From the NCBI GenBank assembly GCA_964604015.1, contig CAZRXF010000008.1:1-57264 (forward strand): DNA of 57,264 nt, written 5' to 3'. Within the stretch, counting starts at the first letter, position 1; every line of letters begins with the position of its first letter. Position numbers and translations under genes: made by a program. The notes below the pieces were generated by a model that was not told the DNA's origin, did not search any database, and worked only from the letters and a program-made list of their open reading frames with translations. The DNA is from CANNBR01 sp964604015. GTDB lineage: Bacteria > Babelota > Babeliae > Babelales > CAIQNR01. Shown piece after piece: positions 8,776 to 16,082 of the stretch.

Positions 8776-8882
8776 TGGTGTGCCCGGCAGGATTTGAACC
8801 TGCGACCTGCCCGACTCTGCTCGAAGAGCTACGTCGTGGCACCACGCCTTAGCGCAGAGCGCGGCGGCGGGTGGATTAGAAG
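8776..8882 (-). pseudogene. broken tRNA-Arg copy A (3' half) interrupted by a GC-rich insert
   Basis: 8776-8808 is identical to the 3' half of the intact tRNA-Arg at 8918-8950, including CCA, discriminator, acceptor strand and T arm. The homology is then broken by a 64-base insert (8809-8872), after which ten bases of the 5' part (8873-8882) are recognisable before the match ends. The acceptor 5' strand, D arm and anticodon stem are missing, so no tRNA can form. Confidence 0.85.
8809..8872. repeat. 64-bp GC-rich palindromic insert, copy 1
   Basis: Sits between tRNA positions of about 41 and 44, replacing two bases of the anticodon stem. It contains nested inverted repeats: CTCTGC near the left end pairs with GCAGAG near the right, and CGTGG (8835-8839) pairs with CCACG (8842-8846); the ends are GCCCG and CGGGT. 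A close relative of 62 bases lies at the same tRNA position at 9328-9389. It is markedly more GC-rich than its surroundings. Confidence 0.8.
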
Positions 8883-8917
8883 AAATTTGAAAGATTACAA
8901 AAAAACTCAGAATGAAC

Positions 8918-8994
8918 TGGTGTGCCCGGCAGGATTTGAACCTGCGACCTACGGATTAGAAGTCCGTCGCTCTATCCAACTGAGCTACGGGCAC
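8918..8994 (-). tRNA. tRNA-Arg (anticodon TCT)
   Basis: Complete cloverleaf on the minus strand. Acceptor GTGCCCG pairs with CGGGCAC, discriminator A, encoded CCA (8918-8920). The anticodon loop CTTCTAA is closed by CGGA/TCCG and gives anticodon TCT, reading AGA. T arm GCAGG/CCTGC. It is the only intact one of three related copies between 8776 and 9431. Confidence 0.95.
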
Positions 8995-9049
8995 GAGTAA
9001 GAGTGGAATAGATTACCAGAGATGAAAAAAGTTGCTACTTGCAGAGGTA

Positions 9050-9289
9050 TTAAAAATGTCTTTTGGCAAAGGCCCTGCCGGAACCTGTTTTTACATAGCG
9101 CTCGAAGTTTATGGCTTTTTGAGCTTCATCAAAGGCTACATAGGTGGTCAAAATCCACGGCCTATTTTCTTGTGTGTGGGCGCATTGCCCACTGTTGTGT
9201 TCTTTTAGTCTGCGTTCGAGACACTGCGTCCTGCCCACATAAAAGATGTCTGAATTTTTAGTGCTGGTAAGAAGATAAACGAAGAACAT
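9050..9289 (-). CDS. small GIY-YIG endonuclease, intact copy
   Basis: 79 residues, almost all one GIY-YIG domain. The two signature strands are FVYLL and FYVG; the catalytic-type Arg and following helix are in GRTQCLERRLKEHNSG; the metal-binding Glu is in FERYVKTGSG, followed by the family's C-terminal basic end. The stand-alone small type (UvrC N-terminal-like, YhbQ-like) is known as a DNA-cleaving fold, but most have no assigned role. The gene lies directly upstream (in transcription sense) of the intact tRNA-Arg, and the pair is duplicated at 9390-9726. It may be the nuclease of a tRNA-associated mobile unit; that is inference. Confidence 0.85.
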   Translation of the reverse strand: MFFVYLLTSTKNSDIFYVGRTQCLERRLKEHNSGQCAHTQENRPWILTTYVAFDEAQKAINFERYVKTGSGRAFAKRHF

Positions 9290-9318
9290 GGGAACTTTTT
9301 TCGATGGATTCTACAGCC

Positions 9319-9431
9319 GTGCGACCTGCCCGACTTCGCTCGAAGAGCTATGTCGCGGCACCACGCCTTAGCCTTTGGCGGCGGCGGGTGGATTAGAAGT
9401 CCGTCGCTCTATCCAACTGAGCTACGGGCAC
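9319..9431 (-). pseudogene. broken tRNA-Arg copy C (5' half)
   Basis: 9390-9431 matches the 5' half of the intact tRNA-Arg (acceptor 5' strand, D arm, anticodon loop), and only about nine bases (9319-9327) of the 3' half remain on the other side of the insert at 9328-9389. The acceptor 3' strand and T arm are absent. The flank beyond 9431 also matches that of the intact copy. Confidence 0.85.
9328..9389. repeat. 62-bp GC-rich palindromic insert, copy 2
   Basis: Clearly related to 8809-8872: both share the stretches gctcgaagagcta and ggcaccacgccttagc and both end ggcggcggcgggt. It interrupts tRNA copy C at the same point as copy 1 interrupts copy A. It differs mainly in the arms of the CTCTGC/GCAGAG stem, which is lost here. 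Confidence 0.8.
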
Positions 9432-9471
9432 GAGTAAGCGTGGAATAGATTACCAGAGATCAGAAAAGTTG

Positions 9472-9726
9472 CTACTTGGAAAGGTAGTAAAGATGTCTTT
9501 TGGCAAAGGACCTTCCGGAACCTGTTTTTAAATAGTGTTCGAAATCTATGGCTTTCTGAGCTTCATTAAAGGCTACGTAGGTGGTCAAAGTCCACGGTCC
9601 GTCCTCTTGAGTATGGGCGCATTGCCCACTGTTGTGTTCTTTTAAACAGCGTTCGAGACACTGCGTCCAGCTCACATTAAAGATGTCTGGATTTTTAGTA
9701 CTGGTAAGAAGATAGACGAAGAACAT
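9472..9726 (-). pseudogene. decaying second copy of the GIY-YIG endonuclease
   Basis: 84 codons, open, but the catalytic signature is ruined: FYVGRT of the intact copy is FNVSWT here, so the second motif's Tyr and Gly and the key Arg are lost, and RRLKEH has become RCLKEH. The stop has also moved five codons downstream. The segment 9390-9726 is colinear with 8953-9289 (both 337 bases, constant offset 437), so this is a tandem duplicate of tRNA half plus nuclease gene. The open frame with destroyed active site suggests a recent copy losing function. Confidence 0.75.
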
Positions 9727-9829
9727 AGAGAAGCCTGACGGTTTTGTCCTTTTGATAAACCAGAAAAAAGTGACTAGGTTCTGAGGTGAATCATAAGAGC
9801 ATGTCTTTATAAAAAAGGAGTAAAGAGCT

Positions 9830-10681
9830 ATGACGTCAAAAGAACTGTTTTTTATGTTGTGCGTAGGGTGTGGAATGACGGATGGATTTTGTAAAGAACC
9901 AGTCATTCAGGTTATGCCAGCTTCGCAGATGCCGATCAAGACCGTTATTTTCGATTTAGGAGATGTTGTTTTTAGTACTGCTCAATTTGGGATGTTTCCG
10001 CAAAATCGGGTGAAAGAACTTATCAAGGAGCATCCAGAACTGCTTTCCTTTTTTAAACAGGCATCGGTTCGCAAAGAAGTGGTTCGGTTTTTGCATGAAG
10101 TTTCAGATGGCATGGCAGTACATGATCCGTCTATGCTCTCACTTTTTCCCGCGATCTTGGTTAATTGGTTGACCGGGATGTCAAGTGATGAGGCGCGTAC
10201 TCATGTCGAAAAACATTTGGAAAAATCGCATCACACTGAGGGAATGCGCAAAGTGTGGGGGGTGGTTTCAGATCATCTTTTTAGTCCAGAATTGCTTGTT
10301 AGTTCTGTCGTTGTCATGGAGCCGGTAGCTGAACTCATTCGAAGTCTTAAAGAGCAAGGGTATCAGCTTTATGTACTTTCAAATTGGGATGTAACCTCAT
10401 TTCCTCTTTTGATGGAGAAACACAAAGATCTGCTATTGCTTTTCGATGGCATCATGATTTCAGGTGAAGAACGAATGGGCAAGCCGAACCAAGCACTCTA
10501 TACGGCATTGCTCACACGGTATGCGCTTGATCCGGCATCGTGTCTTTTTATCGATGATATGTCTGAGAACATTAAGGCAGCAGAAAAGGTTGGTATACGA
10601 GGTGTTCGAATGGAAACGTGCGATGGTCTTTTAGATTCGCTTGAACAGCTTGGACTTGTGGTAAGGAACTGTCAGGAATAG
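9830..10681 (+). CDS. exported HAD-superfamily hydrolase, paralogue 1
   Basis: 283 residues; start supported by AAGGAG upstream. N-terminal hydrophobic stretch (LFFMLCVGCGMTDGFC) resembles a signal peptide. HAD motif I is FDLGDVVF with the nucleophile Asp at about 42; motif II is VLSNWD; motif III Lys is in GKPNQALY; motif IV is CLFIDDMSENI. The DLG start and overall layout resemble the YihX-type phosphatases. A helical cap lies between motifs I and II. Closely related to the gene at 11904-12749 (for example SLKEQGYQLYVLSNWD against AFKEQGYQLYVLSNWD). Substrate unknown. Confidence 0.85.
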   Translation: MTSKELFFMLCVGCGMTDGFCKEPVIQVMPASQMPIKTVIFDLGDVVFSTAQFGMFPQNRVKELIKEHPELLSFFKQASVRKEVVRFLHEVSDGMAVHDPSMLSLFPAILVNWLTGMSSDEARTHVEKHLEKSHHTEGMRKVWGVVSDHLFSPELLVSSVVVMEPVAELIRSLKEQGYQLYVLSNWDVTSFPLLMEKHKDLLLLFDGIMISGEERMGKPNQALYTALLTRYALDPASCLFIDDMSENIKAAEKVGIRGVRMETCDGLLDSLEQLGLVVRNCQE

Positions 10682-10742
10682 CCCCTTACATATCCCCTTT
10701 CTTCCTACTTTCATCTTTTTTCTTTCTTCGAACAGGATGTAA

Positions 10743-10765
10743 GTACCCCGCGCGCAGTGGGGTAC
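10743..10765. other. 7-bp inverted repeat between HAD genes
   Basis: GTACCCC (10743-10749) and GGGGTAC (10759-10765) with a 9-base loop of GCGCGCAGT. No T-run follows on either strand, so it is not a classical intrinsic terminator; it could be an attenuator, RNA-stability hairpin or protein site. Confidence 0.45.
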
Positions 10766-10873
10766 AGATGTCTTGTTCTTACGAAAAGAAGAAAAAGATG
10801 AGAGTAAGGAGAGAAGAGCTGTTCAAAAACCCCTTTTCATTGCAGTATCCTTTTCAAAAAAGAAAGGGGCGGT

Positions 10874-11779
10874 ATGAAAAAAATCATCATTTTTTTTGTG
10901 GCACTTTTTGCGTGCTGTGGAGTTCAGCGAAACATTTTTCTCAAGACAGAAGATAAGACGGTAGGGTGGAATGCTCGCTATAATTTGTTTTACGATAAAA
11001 AACGGTTTCCGGATGGCGTTATCGATGCGCAAGGGAAGATGCTGATTCCGTTTGATCTGCATGCATGCCTTTGTGCGTGGGACTTGCATGGAGTTGTTTT
11101 AAAGCACAATACCTGGCCGTGGGTGTTGTATGCAAAAAGCAAAGCAGTAATGCTTCGCAAAGGATTATGGCAGTATGCAAAGTTATTCAAACGATATGGT
11201 GATACAACAAAAGAGTTGAAGACAAAGCAGCGAGCACAGGGATTTCCAGAATCAGGTATTGATGGGCTCTATCATTTTTTTATCGAAGATCAGTTCCAAG
11301 ATGACACAAAGCTTCTTGCAAGTACGCTTGCACGATTACGTCATGTGAGGGGATATCTTGATGAAGAAGTTTTATCGATTGTTTCAGGGCTTGAAAAAAG
11401 AGGGGTGCATACCCATGTTCTTTCAAATATGAACCGATCCGAGGCAAAGAAGTTGAGTACGTTGTTTTCTGCAAAAAAGAGTTCTGTAAAAGATCGTAAG
11501 CATCATGTCTACCTTGCCGATCTCTTGGTGCGAGAGGGAAATTTTCTCGTTTCAACAGATGACTTTTTATTGGCAAAACCGTTGCCTGATGTGTACCACC
11601 TGTTTTTAAAGAAACATCCACGGCAGTATGGATTGCGGCTTTTTGTGGATGATAAGCCTGAAAATCTTAAAGCTGCAGTGCAACATGGATTTGATGTAGG
11701 GATTCTCATGAAAACCCCTTCCAAGCTCATTCAGAGTTTTCAAGGGCTGGGGCTTATCGGGGGTAGCCGCAGTGCTTGA
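10874..11779 (+). CDS. exported HAD-like protein, divergent paralogue 2
   Basis: 301 residues with a signal peptide (MKKIIIFFVALFACCGVQ) and a good AAAGGGG ribosome site. HAD elements are present in order but diverged: motif I WDLHGVV (Asp about 70), motif II THVLSNMN, motif III Lys in AKPLPDVYHLF and motif IV LFVDDKPENLKAA. The second acidic residue of motif I is His (DLH), so phosphatase chemistry may be altered. It lies between two closer HAD paralogues, all on the same strand. Substrate unknown. Confidence 0.75.
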   Translation: MKKIIIFFVALFACCGVQRNIFLKTEDKTVGWNARYNLFYDKKRFPDGVIDAQGKMLIPFDLHACLCAWDLHGVVLKHNTWPWVLYAKSKAVMLRKGLWQYAKLFKRYGDTTKELKTKQRAQGFPESGIDGLYHFFIEDQFQDDTKLLASTLARLRHVRGYLDEEVLSIVSGLEKRGVHTHVLSNMNRSEAKKLSTLFSAKKSSVKDRKHHVYLADLLVREGNFLVSTDDFLLAKPLPDVYHLFLKKHPRQYGLRLFVDDKPENLKAAVQHGFDVGILMKTPSKLIQSFQGLGLIGGSRSA

Positions 11780-11781
11780 GT

Positions 11782-11800
11782 GCGGACCTTGCCGCTTTTT
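11782..11800 (+). terminator. weak intrinsic terminator
   Basis: GCGG (11782-11785), loop ACCTTG, CCGC (11792-11795), followed by a run of six T. The stem is only four pairs and can compete with an overlapping upstream CCGCA/TGCGG pairing. Confidence 0.4.
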
Positions 11801-11903
11801 TGAGCTTATTTTTCCGCGATAGGCTCTCTGAAGCGTTTTTCAAGCACCGTAAAATGGAGTATTCTGGAGATAAAATGGGGGTATACAAATACAAGGGAGC
11901 ACC

Positions 11904-12749
11904 ATGAAAAATAAATGGTTGTTGTGTGCTCTTTGTGTGGGGGTTATCATGTCAAGCTCGTTATATTCTGGAATATCGATGCGTGGCGCTATTGTGCCTG
12001 CTGAGGTTGCCTCGCATAGAGTGATTATTTTTGATCTTGGTGAAGTGGTGTTTACTTCCAAATCAAAGTCCTATCTTTCTAAGGTATTCGGAAATCCTCT
12101 CCAGCAAAGGTTGATGCAGTTTTTACATGAAGCATCGCATGATCTGGCACCGCATGATGCTACTATGGTTCCCGCACTGCCGACGCTTTTAGTAAATTGG
12201 TTGACTGGTATGTCGGGAATTGAGGCTCAACTTCATATTGAAAAACATTTAAAAAAGTCCAACTATTCCTCTCTTACGTCTCGGTTGTGGCTTGCACTTT
12301 CTCAGTATATTTTCGACACCCCTACGTTCCTTGCTTCGATGAAGCTTGTAGATCCAGTTGCAGATCTCATTCGAGCTTTTAAAGAACAAGGGTATCAGCT
12401 TTATGTGCTTTCAAACTGGGATCATGTCTCATTTCCCCATTTGCATGAAAGGCATGCGGATCTTTTTGCGTTGTTTGATGGGATTATGATTTCAGGACAT
12501 GAAAAGATCGGAAAACCGAACGAACAGATCTATGTGAGACTTTTAAGGCGTTATGGCCTGGAGCCTTCTGAGTGTCTTTTTATCGATGATCTTAAACATA
12601 ATGTACAAGCTGCTCGAAGCGTGGGAATTCGTGCTCTTCAAATGAGTTCGTATGAACGGCTTTTAGAAGATCTTGAACTCCTAGGGCTGATGGCTGATCA
12701 AGATACTGTGTCGTCAAAGGTTTCTCGTTATTCGCAAGCAGTGCGATAG
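11904..12749 (+). CDS. exported HAD-superfamily hydrolase, paralogue 3
   Basis: 281 residues, AGGGAG site upstream, signal peptide MKNKWLLCALCVGVIMSSS. Motif I is FDLGEVVF (Asp about 44), motif II VLSNWD, motif III Lys in IGKPNEQIY, motif IV CLFIDDLKHNV. It aligns nearly end to end with the product of 9830-10681, including the cap segment LVNWLTGMS. Together with 10874-11779 it makes a set of three exported HAD proteins. They may have distinct phosphorylated substrates in the periplasm or host compartment; this is inference. Confidence 0.85.
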   Translation: MKNKWLLCALCVGVIMSSSLYSGISMRGAIVPAEVASHRVIIFDLGEVVFTSKSKSYLSKVFGNPLQQRLMQFLHEASHDLAPHDATMVPALPTLLVNWLTGMSGIEAQLHIEKHLKKSNYSSLTSRLWLALSQYIFDTPTFLASMKLVDPVADLIRAFKEQGYQLYVLSNWDHVSFPHLHERHADLFALFDGIMISGHEKIGKPNEQIYVRLLRRYGLEPSECLFIDDLKHNVQAARSVGIRALQMSSYERLLEDLELLGLMADQDTVSSKVSRYSQAVR

Positions 12750-12823
12750 ATTGCTTCTTCAAAAAATCGACACCCTTGCTACACTGCCCTAAAGTTCAAA
12801 TCATTTTCATGGAAAGGTTGTTT

Positions 12824-13288
12824 ATGGCGCATGGAGTTACGGGCGTTTACATGGTCATTGTCATGCAAGAAGATCTTCAAAAAGGAGTTGAGTTTTATAC
12901 ACAACTCGGGCTTAAAGTGGTCTTTCATATTCCTGGCAAATGGTGCGAGATGGAAATAGGCGGGGTGCGGGTTGGTTTGTGTCCAGCAGGAACAGTAGAA
13001 AAGGGGCGCCATTCAGGGCTTGTTTTCCAAGTTGAAGATCTTAGTGTGAGCTATGAATTTTTGAAAGCGGCTGGCGTTGTGTTCTTAAATGAACCAGTGG
13101 CAGCAACGCATGGCATTATGGTTTCCTGTGCCGATCCAAGTGGGAACATGTTTGATCTCTATCAACCGACACATGATAACGTGAAAAAGACATTGCAAGA
13201 AGCAGGTAAAATGTGTGGAGATTCATGCAATTTTGATGCATCGCGCGGGTGTTGCAAAAAACCTTCAAGCACGACCGGCTGTTGCTAG
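12824..13288 (+). CDS. VOC-family (glyoxalase/dioxygenase fold) protein with Cys-rich tail
   Basis: 154 residues from the ATG at 12824, which has GAAAGG upstream; ATGs at 12776 and 12809 lack a comparable site. The first ~120 residues fit one vicinal-oxygen-chelate domain: FYTQLGLKVVFHIP, a central HSGLVFQVED and the end motif ADPSGNMFDLYQP. After this comes an unusual C-terminal tail with six Cys (MCGDSC, GCC, GCC), suited to metal or metalloid binding. Members include glyoxalase I, bleomycin or fosfomycin resistance and arsenic-related proteins; the sequence does not decide among them. No signal peptide. Confidence 0.8.
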   Translation: MAHGVTGVYMVIVMQEDLQKGVEFYTQLGLKVVFHIPGKWCEMEIGGVRVGLCPAGTVEKGRHSGLVFQVEDLSVSYEFLKAAGVVFLNEPVAATHGIMVSCADPSGNMFDLYQPTHDNVKKTLQEAGKMCGDSCNFDASRGCCKKPSSTTGCC

Positions 13289-13348
13289 TTTTCCGCCTTA
13301 TCTCTGAGTCTTTGTTTTAAAAAAATCTGAGTCTGGTTCTGTAAAACA

Positions 13349-13376
13349 TTGCACTCTCACCTTTTTCGTTTATACT
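13349..13376 (+). promoter_or_regulatory. sigma70-type promoter for groES-groEL
   Basis: TTGCAC (13349-13354), 16-base spacer, TATACT (13371-13376), 94 bases before groES. No complete CIRCE element (TTAGCACTC-N9-GAGTGCTAA) is present between it and the gene, so HrcA control is not evident. Confidence 0.6.
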
Positions 13377-13470
13377 TAGTTTTCGCTCTGCGTCAGTAGG
13401 GTAAAAAAGGAGGCTAGTGGACGGGAAAATCGTTTTATAACAGTTACTAATGAGGTAAGGAGAACTTCCC

Positions 13471-13758
13471 ATGACGGATAAGATTCGCCCTCTTTACGAT
13501 CGTCTTTATATTGAGCGTTTAGAGAGCAACGAAAGAACTGAAGGTGGTTTGTACATTCCTGAAGGAGCCAAAGAAAAAGGCCAAACAGGAAAAGTGCTTG
13601 CAACCGGTTCAGGAAAAGTTGACCAAGCAGGTAAAACCGTTCCCCTACAAGTAAAAGTGGGTGACGTGGTTTTCTTTGGTAAATATGCAGGTACCGATAT
13701 CGATGAGAAACATCTGGTACTGCGTGAAGAAGATATTCTTGGAATTATTGAGAAATAA
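13471..13758 (+). CDS. groES: co-chaperonin GroES (Cpn10)
   Basis: 95 residues, normal length, AAGGAGA site upstream. The start IRPLYDRLYIERLESNERTE matches the family (RPLxDRVxVKRxExEEKT). The mobile loop (TEGGLYIPEGAKEK) and the roof region before GDVVFFGKYAGT are intact, and the C-terminus ends VLREEDILGII. GroES caps the GroEL ring during folding. The gap to groEL is 22 bases, so it is co-transcribed. Confidence 0.98.
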   Translation: MTDKIRPLYDRLYIERLESNERTEGGLYIPEGAKEKGQTGKVLATGSGKVDQAGKTVPLQVKVGDVVFFGKYAGTDIDEKHLVLREEDILGIIEK

Positions 13759-13780
13759 AAAAAGCTAGTAAGGATTTACT

Positions 13781-15421
13781 ATGGCAGGAAAAAGAATTCT
13801 GTTTGGTGTGGAAGCCCGCGAAAAGATTCGTCGCGGTGTTGATACCCTTGCAGACGCAGTAAAAGTAACGCTCGGGCCTCGGGGCAGAAACGTTGCGTAC
13901 GATAAATCATTCGGCTCTCCGGCAATCACTAAAGACGGTGTGACCGTTGCAAAAGAAATCGACTTGGCAGATAAGCTCGAAAACATGGGTGCTCAGCTCG
14001 TTAAAGAAGTAGCAAGCAAAACCGCTGATGTGGCAGGTGATGGTACCACCACAGCAACCGTTCTTGCACAAGCTATTTTCAGAGAAGGTAACAAGTACGT
14101 TACTGCTGGTGCTAATCCTATGGATTTGAAACGCGGTATCGAGCTTGCAGTTGAAGTTGCCGTTGTAAACATCAAAAAATCAGCACGCAAAGTCAGCAAA
14201 AAGGAAGAAATCCAACAAGTTGCTACCATTTCTGCAAACTCTGACACCATTATTCGTGAACAGATTGCTGAAGCTATGGAGCGAGTGGGACGCGATGGCG
14301 TTATCACCGTTGAAGAAGCAAAAGGGATGGAAAACGAACTTGATGTCGTTGAAGGTATGCAATTTGATCGTGGGTACCTTTCTCCATACTTTGTAACGAG
14401 CCCTGAAAAGATGGAAGCAGATCTTTCTGGTCCTGCAATCTTGATTCATGAAAAGAAGATTACTTCTATGAAGTCGCTTCTTCCCGTGCTCGAGCAAGTT
14501 GCAAAAACTGGCAGACAGCTTCTGATTATTGCAGAAGATATTGAAGGTGAAGCGCTTGCAACCCTAGTGGTTAATAAGATTCGCGGAACTTTGAATGTGG
14601 TTGCAGTCAAAGCTCCTGGCTTTGGGGATCGTCGTAAAGCGATGCTTGAAGACATTGCTGTCTTGACCGGTGGCAAGCTGGTTTCTGAAGATCTTGGCAT
14701 CAAATTGGAAAACCTTTCCTTGGCTGATCTTGGTACCGCTAAAAAAGTGGTGGTGACCAAAGATAACACAACCATCATTGATGGTGCTGGTTCTGCTGAT
14801 ACTATCAAGGGTCGTGTAGCTCAAATCAGAATGCAGATCGAAAACACTTCTTCTGACTACGACAAAGAAAAACTGCAAGAACGTTTAGCAAAACTTGCTG
14901 GCGGTGTTGCGGTTATCAAAGTTGGTGCAGCTACTGAAACTGAAATGAAGGAAAAGAAAGACCGTATTGAAGACGCGCTTCATGCAACTCGTGCAGCAGT
15001 TGAAGAAGGTATCGTCTCTGGTGGTGGTATTGCGCTGCTTCGTACCCAAGCACTTGTCGAGAAGATCAAAGCTGAAGGCGATGTAAAGCTTGGTGTTGAT
15101 ATTGTTCGTCGCGCCCTTGAAGAACCATTACGTATCATCTCTCAGAACGCAGGTTTTGAAGGTTCAGTAGTCGTTGATAAAGTTCGCAACTCTGATGAAG
15201 GTATCGGTTTCGATGCTAAACATGGTCAGTACGTGAACATGATTCAAGCAGGTATCGTAGATCCTGCTAAGGTGACTCGCTCTGCACTTCAAAATGCAGC
15301 GTCTATTGCTGGATTAATGATCACGACTGAAACAATCATCTGTGAACTTCCAGAAGAAAAGAAGGATGCATTACCTGCTGCAGGCGGTCCAGGCATGGGC
15401 GGTATGCACGGCATGTATTAA
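13781..15421 (+). CDS. groEL: chaperonin GroEL (Cpn60)
   Basis: 546 residues, full length. Diagnostic segments include VTLGPRGRNVAYDKSFGSP, ITKDGVTVAKEI, AGDGTTTATVLA (ATP site with the catalytic Asp), GFGDRRKAMLEDIAVLTGG, and the C-terminal Gly/Met repeat (GGPGMGGMHGMY). Forms the double-ring ATP-driven folding chamber in the cytoplasm. Only one groEL copy is visible here. It is followed by two hairpins at 15453-15515. Confidence 0.99.
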   Translation: MAGKRILFGVEAREKIRRGVDTLADAVKVTLGPRGRNVAYDKSFGSPAITKDGVTVAKEIDLADKLENMGAQLVKEVASKTADVAGDGTTTATVLAQAIFREGNKYVTAGANPMDLKRGIELAVEVAVVNIKKSARKVSKKEEIQQVATISANSDTIIREQIAEAMERVGRDGVITVEEAKGMENELDVVEGMQFDRGYLSPYFVTSPEKMEADLSGPAILIHEKKITSMKSLLPVLEQVAKTGRQLLIIAEDIEGEALATLVVNKIRGTLNVVAVKAPGFGDRRKAMLEDIAVLTGGKLVSEDLGIKLENLSLADLGTAKKVVVTKDNTTIIDGAGSADTIKGRVAQIRMQIENTSSDYDKEKLQERLAKLAGGVAVIKVGAATETEMKEKKDRIEDALHATRAAVEEGIVSGGGIALLRTQALVEKIKAEGDVKLGVDIVRRALEEPLRIISQNAGFEGSVVVDKVRNSDEGIGFDAKHGQYVNMIQAGIVDPAKVTRSALQNAASIAGLMITTETIICELPEEKKDALPAAGGPGMGGMHGMY

Positions 15422-15452
15422 TGCCAGAAGTTCTTTTCGAACAAAAAACAAG

Positions 15453-15477
15453 AACCCGGGTGAAAGCCCGGGTTTCT
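15453..15477 (+). terminator. intrinsic terminator after groEL
   Basis: Perfect 8-bp stem AACCCGGG (15453-15460) and CCCGGGTT (15467-15474), loop TGAAAG, followed by TCTT. The T tract is short, but a second terminator follows directly. Confidence 0.7.
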
Positions 15478-15488
15478 TATGAAATAAA

Positions 15489-15523
15489 AAAGGTCCAGAT
15501 TTTATCCGGACCTTTAATTTTTT
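15489..15523. terminator. bidirectional terminator between groEL and the convergent gene
   Basis: AAAGGTCC (15489-15496) and GGACCTTT (15508-15515), with GAT/ATC pairing inside the loop. T-rich tracts flank both sides (AATTTTTT on plus, TTTTTTATTTC on minus), so it can end transcription from groEL and from the gene at 15538-15924. Confidence 0.8.
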
Positions 15524-15537
15524 GCTGCGTGCTAGAA

Positions 15538-15924
15538 TTAGCGGCAAGCAGCTTTAATTTGAAAAGCTTTTGCTTCCAATTCGGCAATGAGTTTAGCCTT
15601 TTCAGCCTTTCTCACTTTGAATTCTTGGAGCCATTCTGCAAAGAGGCAGCCAACAAAAAGAGTGGTTGCTGCGCCAGCTGCTACAAAAAAACCGGTTTGG
15701 ATTTGGCGTTCAAAGATTGCTTGCGCTTCATCCATTTTGAGTTGTCGGTCTTTAAACTCGAGCAATTTTGGATTTGCTGAATACAATTCGCTTTTTGCGT
15801 TGATGGCAGCGGCTTTAGGGAAATTTGTTTGAGCAACTTCTTGGACTGTTTGTGTAACGATATCAGCATTTGCGCCTGTTACAGTACACAGTGCAACAAT
15901 AAGGCTGAGTAATTTTTTGTTCAT
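15538..15924 (-). CDS. small exported or membrane protein of unknown function
   Basis: 128 residues; AAAGGAT upstream. Signal peptide MNKKLLSLIVALCTVTGANA, a charged helix (LLEFKDRQLKMDEAQAIFER), one transmembrane segment (GFFVAAGAATTLFVGCLFA) and a second charged helix (FKVRKAEKAKLIAELEAKAF). The arrangement suggests an inner-membrane-anchored protein with helices on both sides. No family recognised. Convergent with groEL. Confidence 0.7.
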   Translation of the reverse strand: MNKKLLSLIVALCTVTGANADIVTQTVQEVAQTNFPKAAAINAKSELYSANPKLLEFKDRQLKMDEAQAIFERQIQTGFFVAAGAATTLFVGCLFAEWLQEFKVRKAEKAKLIAELEAKAFQIKAACR

Positions 15925-16082
15925 TTTTTAAAAATCCTTTCAAAAAGAACAGAAGGTATAAGATGGCATAAAATGGTACTGTAAACCAAAAGGATGTCAA
16001 TGATGTTTTGATCTGGAGCGGTTATTCGTAATATCCTTGTTGTTTTAAAAGGTTAAATAAGCTCGTTGTCTTATGAGAGACG

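Noticed and set aside
8794..9000. 68-codon plus-strand frame ending PATYGLEVRRSIQLSYGHE
   Set aside because: It is read across the tRNA-Arg copies; this peptide is a well-known artefact of tRNA genes.
13377..13470. CIRCE heat-shock operator upstream of groES
   Set aside because: Only a partial TTGCACTC is seen at the -35 region, with no matching GAGTGCTAA half.
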